DNA from: CAVSJJ01 sp963771015
GTDB taxonomy: Bacteria > Actinomycetota > Actinomycetes > Actinomycetales > Dermatophilaceae
DNA length: 64,000 nucleotides
NCBI GenBank assembly: GCA_963771015.1
Contig: CAVYRN010000007.1
Location: 124,001 to 188,000 of the forward strand
Direction of reading: 5' to 3'
Positions 60,321 through 64,000 of the stretch are shown here, piece by piece. The stretch's first letter is position 1; every line of letters starts with the position of its first letter. The notes below the pieces were generated by a model. That model did no database searches. It saw only the letters and a list, made by a program, of their open reading frames with translations, and was not told where the DNA came from. The translations under genes and the position numbers were made by a program.

Positions 60321-61691
60321 CTAGAGAATGGCGCCCGGGTTGAGGATGCCCTGCGGGTCGAGGGCGTCCTTGATCCGGCGGGTGAGCGCCATGACCTCGG
60401 GCCCGAGCTGGTCGGGCAGCGCGGACTTCTTCGTCCGGCCCACCCCGTGCTCGCCCGAGATCGTGCCACCCAGCGCGATGGCGGCCGCCATGATGTCCTC
60501 GAAGGCACGCCTCGCGCGGGCCGCCCCGTCGACGGCGGCGGGGTCGACGACGATGATCGGGTGGGCGTTGCCGTCGCCGGCGTGGGCGACCACCGGGATC
60601 TCGACCTCACGCCGGGCGGCGATCGTCTCGATCTCGGCGAGGAGCTCCGGCAGCAGCGGCACGGCGACCCCCACGTCCTCGAGAAGCAGCGAGCCACGCG
60701 CCTCGATCGCGGGGAAGGCCTGCCGACGGGCCTGGACGAACAGCTCACCCTCGTCGGGGTCGTTCGTGACGAACAGCTCCTTGGCCCCGGCCGCGCGGCA
60801 CGCCTGCTCGATGGCCCCGACCTCCGCCGGCCGCGCCGCGTCGGGCGCGTCGGACTGGGCGATGAGCATCGCCCCGGCATCGCGGTCCAGCCCCATCGGC
60901 TGGTAGTCCTCGACGGCGTTGATCGAGGCCTGGTCCATGAGCTCGAGCATCGACGGCCGCAGCCGGCGGCCCATCGCGACGACCGCCTCCGCCGCGGCCT
61001 CGACGCTCGGGAAGGTCGCGACCAACGTCGAGCGGGCCTGCTGGGCAGGGACGAGCCGGAGGATGGCCCGGGTGACGATGCCGAGGGTGCCCTCGGAGCC
61101 GACGAAGAGCTTGAGGAGCGAGAGCCCCGCGACGTCCTTGACCCGCTTGCCGCCGAGGGTGACGAGCGTGCCGTCGGCGAGGACGACGTCGAGGCCGAGG
61201 ACATAGTCGGTCGTCACGCCGTACTTGACGCAGCACAGCCCTCCGGCGTTCGTCGCGACGTTGCCACCGATCGAGCAGATCTCGAAGGAGCTGGGGTCCG
61301 GCGGGTACCAGAGGCCGTGCTCGGCGGCGGCCAGCTTGACCTCTACGTTGAGGGCCCCCGGCTCGACGACGGCCACTCGGCTGGCCGTGTCGATCTCGAT
61401 GGCGCGCATCCGCTCGACCGACAGGATGATGCCTCCGTCGACGGCGTTCGACCCGCCGGACAGGCCGCTTCCGGCCCCGCGCGGCACGACGGGTACGCCG
61501 TGCGCGGCCGCCCATCGGACGGCCACCTGCACATGGTCGGCGGACTCGGCGCGGACCACGGCGACCGGCATGCCGGCGGACTCGTCGTGCGCCCAGTCGA
61601 ACCGGTATGCCTGCATCGTGTCGGACGCCGTCGTCACCACCCCGGGAGGAAGGGAGTCCACGAGGGCGGCGACAACGGCGTCGGTGACCAT
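60321..61691 (-). CDS. FAD-linked oxidase (GlcD/D-lactate dehydrogenase family)
   Basis: 456 residues. The PCMH FAD-binding domain has VVPRGAGSGLSGGSNAVDGGIILSVERM and ICSIGGNVATNAGGLCCVKYG; the C-terminal substrate domain ends with HAGDGNAHP, GTISGEHGVGRTKKSAL and DPQGILNPGAIL, the classical signature of glycolate/D-lactate oxidases. It oxidises a 2-hydroxyacid, exact substrate unknown. Confidence 0.92.
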   Translation of the reverse strand: MVTDAVVAALVDSLPPGVVTTASDTMQAYRFDWAHDESAGMPVAVVRAESADHVQVAVRWAAAHGVPVVPRGAGSGLSGGSNAVDGGIILSVERMRAIEIDTASRVAVVEPGALNVEVKLAAAEHGLWYPPDPSSFEICSIGGNVATNAGGLCCVKYGVTTDYVLGLDVVLADGTLVTLGGKRVKDVAGLSLLKLFVGSEGTLGIVTRAILRLVPAQQARSTLVATFPSVEAAAEAVVAMGRRLRPSMLELMDQASINAVEDYQPMGLDRDAGAMLIAQSDAPDAARPAEVGAIEQACRAAGAKELFVTNDPDEGELFVQARRQAFPAIEARGSLLLEDVGVAVPLLPELLAEIETIAARREVEIPVVAHAGDGNAHPIIVVDPAAVDGAARARRAFEDIMAAAIALGGTISGEHGVGRTKKSALPDQLGPEVMALTRRIKDALDPQGILNPGAIL

Positions 61692-61745
61692 GTCCCCATC
61701 ATCTCCGGTCCCCGGGCCGCCGGGCCCCGGCGAACCACGTCGAGT

Positions 61746-61793
61746 GGCCACGAATCGCCGCACGGGCTCCGCGGCATACGGCGGTTCGTGGCC
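61746..61793 (-). terminator. Terminator after the nitrilase-type gene
   Basis: GGCCACGAA and TTCGTGGCC are perfect outer arms, with CGCCG/CGGCG inside after one mismatch. Positioned 13 bases past the nitrilase-type gene stop. Confidence 0.7.
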
Positions 61794-61806
61794 TCTCGAC
61801 GGCGGC

Positions 61807-62613
61807 CTAGAGGCGGCGGTCGGCGAGGACCGGGAAGCTCCGCCGGTATGCCGCGGCGGCGGCGAGGTCCACCTCGAGCGACAGGACCTCCTCGGCACCC
61901 CCGGACCCCTCGGCCAGGACCTCACCGGTGGCGGAGACGACCTGGCTGCGGCCGCCCATCTCGCTGCCCGCGTGGGTCCCCGCGGTGTTGCACTGGATGA
62001 CGACACACTGGTTCTCGATGGCGCGGGCCCGTCCGAGCAGGGTCCAGTGCCCCACCCTGGCCGACGGCCACGCGGCGGGGATGACGAACGCCTGCGCCCC
62101 CTCGGCGACCTGACGGCGGTAGAGCTCCGGGAACCTCAGGTCGTAGCACGTCGACAGCCCTACGGTGACGGGTTCGCCGTCGGCACAGGGAATCTCGACG
62201 TTGACGACCTCGGTGCCCGCCTCCATGAGGGCCGGCTCACCGGCCCCGAAGCCGAACCGGTGGATCTTGCGGTAGACGGCCGCGAGCGTCCCGTCCGCGG
62301 CATAGAGCAGGGCGGTGTTCGCGAGGGTATGGCCGTCCGGGCCGGGCGCCTCCAGCCGCTCGACGAGCGACCCCGCGTGGAGGGTGACCCCGGCGTCGCG
62401 CGCCGCCTCGGACATGGCGGTCGCGAGCGGACCATCCAGCCGCTGGGCGCCGTCCTCCCAGTGCTGGTAGCCGAAGCCCGTCGCGCCCCACAGCTCGGGC
62501 AGGATGACGAGGTCGTGGCCGCGCTGCTCGCGGACCAGGCCGGCGACCCGCTCGACGCGCTCGGCCATGGGCTCGGCGTCGTCGTAGGCGAGCTGGATGA
62601 GGGCCACCCGCAT
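61807..62613 (-). CDS. Carbon-nitrogen (nitrilase-family) hydrolase
   Basis: 268 residues. Catalytic Glu in LPELWG, Lys in YRKIHRFGFG and Cys in LSTCYDLRFPELYR make a complete triad. The length and KIHRFGFG pattern resemble omega-amidase/deaminated-glutathione amidase. ATG overlaps the stop of the upstream CopD-CtaG gene (TGATG). Confidence 0.92.
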   Translation of the reverse strand: MRVALIQLAYDDAEPMAERVERVAGLVREQRGHDLVILPELWGATGFGYQHWEDGAQRLDGPLATAMSEAARDAGVTLHAGSLVERLEAPGPDGHTLANTALLYAADGTLAAVYRKIHRFGFGAGEPALMEAGTEVVNVEIPCADGEPVTVGLSTCYDLRFPELYRRQVAEGAQAFVIPAAWPSARVGHWTLLGRARAIENQCVVIQCNTAGTHAGSEMGGRSQVVSATGEVLAEGSGGAEEVLSLEVDLAAAAAYRRSFPVLADRRL

Positions 62614-64000
62614 CAGCGCGGCTCCTTGAGGGCCTCACGCGCCTGGACGAGGTACTCGTTGTAGGCGACCAGATCGGCGTCGCCGTCGCGGTCGGCCTGG
62701 CGGTCGAGCCGCTTGGTCTCGTGCTCGTCCCGGCGGACCCAGTTCCGGGCGACGAGAACGGCGAGGACGAGGGTCGGCACCTCGCCGATGCCCCAGGCGA
62801 TCTCGCCGGCCGTGACCTGGTCGGCGAGCGGCGCGGGCATCCAGGCCTGGTGGATCGTCGGGAAGAAGTCCCCGGCCAGCAGGGACGTCGCGCTGGTGAT
62901 CGAGACCCCGAAGAAGGCGTGGAAGGAGATCGTCGCGAAGAGGATGACGAGGAGCATGAGCGGCGACCACTTCGGTGGCCCCGGGTCGATGCCGATGAGC
63001 ACCCAGACGAAGAGGTACCCGGTGACGATGAAGTGAGCCATCATCAGCAGATGCCCGAGGTGCGTCGTCAGGGCGAGGGTGAACAGCGGGGTCCAGTAGA
63101 AGACCGCGAGGCTGAAGAAGAAGAAGGCCGAGGCGACGACGGGGTTGGCGAAGAAGCGCATCGCCCGCGAGTGGACGACGTGGAGGAACAGCTCGCGCGG
63201 GCCCCAGGTCTTGTCGGTCCGGGCCCGCAACGCGCGCAGCGCGAGGGTGATCGGTGCGCCCGGCACGAGGAGGACCGGGACGAGCATCGCGATGGCCATG
63301 TGCATGACCATGTGCGCCGAGAAGAGCACCCGGCCCCAGATGTCCGGGGCCCCGGACGTCGCGTAGATCCAGACGAGCCACCCGGCCATCCACGAGGCGG
63401 TCCGCCCCCACGGCCACGCGTCGCCGCGCCGCCGCAGCCGGATCACGCCCGCGGCATACAGCCCCATGCCGACGACGGCCACGGCGAGGAGCAGCCAGTC
63501 GGGGCGCCACGCGGTGGCCCAGTCCGCCGGCGTCATCGCCCCGGGGTCCGGGAAGCCGGTGAGGGCGAGGATCCGGCTCGGGTTCGGGAGCGCGTCCGGG
63601 ATCGGCGGCTGGCTGCGCGACAGGGCGGCCGCAAGGCCCATGGCGAGGGCCATGAGGAGGGCCTCCCCGCCGGCGAGCCGGGCGAAGGCCCGCCCGTCCG
63701 AGGGGTCCTTGGTCAGCCGGGTCGCGAGGTTGCGGCGCTGGTAGTAGCCGGCGACGCCGAGGGCGAGGAGCGCGAGGACCTTGACGATGACGAGCCGTCC
63801 GTAGGCCGTCGTGGCGAAGGCGCCGAACGAGCCCACCCGGATCCACGCCTGTTGCACGCCGCTGAGCAGCACCAGGGCGAAGGACCAGCCGGCGAGGATG
63901 GAGTAGCGGGCCACGGTGGTCCCGAGGTCCCGGCCCAGCCGGCGGCGCATGACGATGAGCGCGACGAGCCCCCCGACCCACACGGACACGCCGAGGATGT
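62613..64000 (-). CDS. CopD-CtaG fusion membrane protein (cytochrome c oxidase assembly/copper), cut by window edge
   Basis: The visible 460 or so C-terminal residues begin inside a CopD-type domain (GVSVWVGGL, YGRLVIVKVLALLALG) and continue into a CtaG/caa3-type domain with histidine-rich helices (FSAHMVMHMAIAML, TTHLGHLLMMAHFIVTGYLF, FATISFHAFFG). It should handle copper for terminal oxidase assembly. The open frame reaches the window edge, so the start lies outside. Confidence 0.9.
   Translation of the reverse strand, partial: ILGVSVWVGGLVALIVMRRRLGRDLGTTVARYSILAGWSFALVLLSGVQQAWIRVGSFGAFATTAYGRLVIVKVLALLALGVAGYYQRRNLATRLTKDPSDGRAFARLAGGEALLMALAMGLAAALSRSQPPIPDALPNPSRILALTGFPDPGAMTPADWATAWRPDWLLLAVAVVGMGLYAAGVIRLRRRGDAWPWGRTASWMAGWLVWIYATSGAPDIWGRVLFSAHMVMHMAIAMLVPVLLVPGAPITLALRALRARTDKTWGPRELFLHVVHSRAMRFFANPVVASAFFFFSLAVFYWTPLFTLALTTHLGHLLMMAHFIVTGYLFVWVLIGIDPGPPKWSPLMLLVILFATISFHAFFGVSITSATSLLAGDFFPTIHQAWMPAPLADQVTAGEIAWGIGEVPTLVLAVLVARNWVRRDEHETKRLDRQADRDGDADLVAYNEYLVQAREALKEPR

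Overview
The window is about 72% G+C with GTG and ATGA-overlap starts, an F420-dependent (Ddn-type) reductase and a probably bifunctional dCTP deaminase. This points to a high-GC actinobacterium, most likely close to the Intrasporangiaceae; the family placement is an inference. No rRNA or CRISPR array is present. Four tRNA genes were found: Arg(ACG), Ser(GCT), Ser(TGA) and Gly(CCC).

Layout. 0-6.3 kb: tail of a DeoR regulator, galT-galK, a convergent Gfo/Idh oxidoreductase, a radical SAM protein with a Nudix-like tail, then two decayed genes (lspA-like and nnrE-like) facing each other. 6.3-12.8 kb: fatty acyl-CoA ligase, a c-di-GMP-I (GEMM) riboswitch directly in front of a membrane GGDEF diguanylate cyclase, tRNA-Arg and GTP-dependent PEP carboxykinase. 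12.9-20.4 kb: a Gly/Gln-rich membrane protein, an OmpR/histidine-kinase pair, a GNAT protein and a YkcB/YkcC-like envelope glycosylation pair whose first gene is frameshifted. 20.5-26.7 kb: tRNA-Ser, an LCP ligase, a MecA-like class B PBP, a cold-shock protein, small membrane proteins, a SagB-type lipoprotein and a second tRNA-Ser.

26.8-32.3 kb holds the most interesting unit. Four tightly coupled genes encode a cytoplasmic subtilase with an 18-bp perfect repeat, an ECF-like sigma factor, a 163-residue soluble protein and a TPR-CHAT protease. The combination recalls the effector half of the type III-E CRISPR 'Craspase' (TPR-CHAT protease plus sigma factor plus substrate) but there is no CRISPR here.

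32.3-47.5 kb: cysE-cysK, a HdrD-like membrane Fe-S oxidoreductase with a frameshifted repetitive tail, a VOC protein, a large LuxR/ATPase regulator, an osmoprotectant ABC operon, an amidase, an F420 reductase, a hydrolase and dcd. 47.7-51.0 kb is a decayed integrative element at tRNA-Gly(CCC): imperfect att repeats of about 55 bp flank a wrecked tyrosine integrase, an excisionase and gene fragments. 51-64 kb: a DUF3516-type helicase, a lipoprotein, a decayed Ddn fragment, an MGH1/GH63-like glycosidase coupled to a sulfotransferase, a FadE5-like acyl-CoA dehydrogenase, an FAD-linked oxidase, a nitrilase-type amidohydrolase and a CopD-CtaG copper/cytochrome-oxidase assembly protein cut by the window edge.

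Across the window the 7-mer GTATGCC/GGCATAC occurs about 50 times (hand count), several-fold above the composition expectation, and it accounts for most uses of the rare tyrosine codon TAT.
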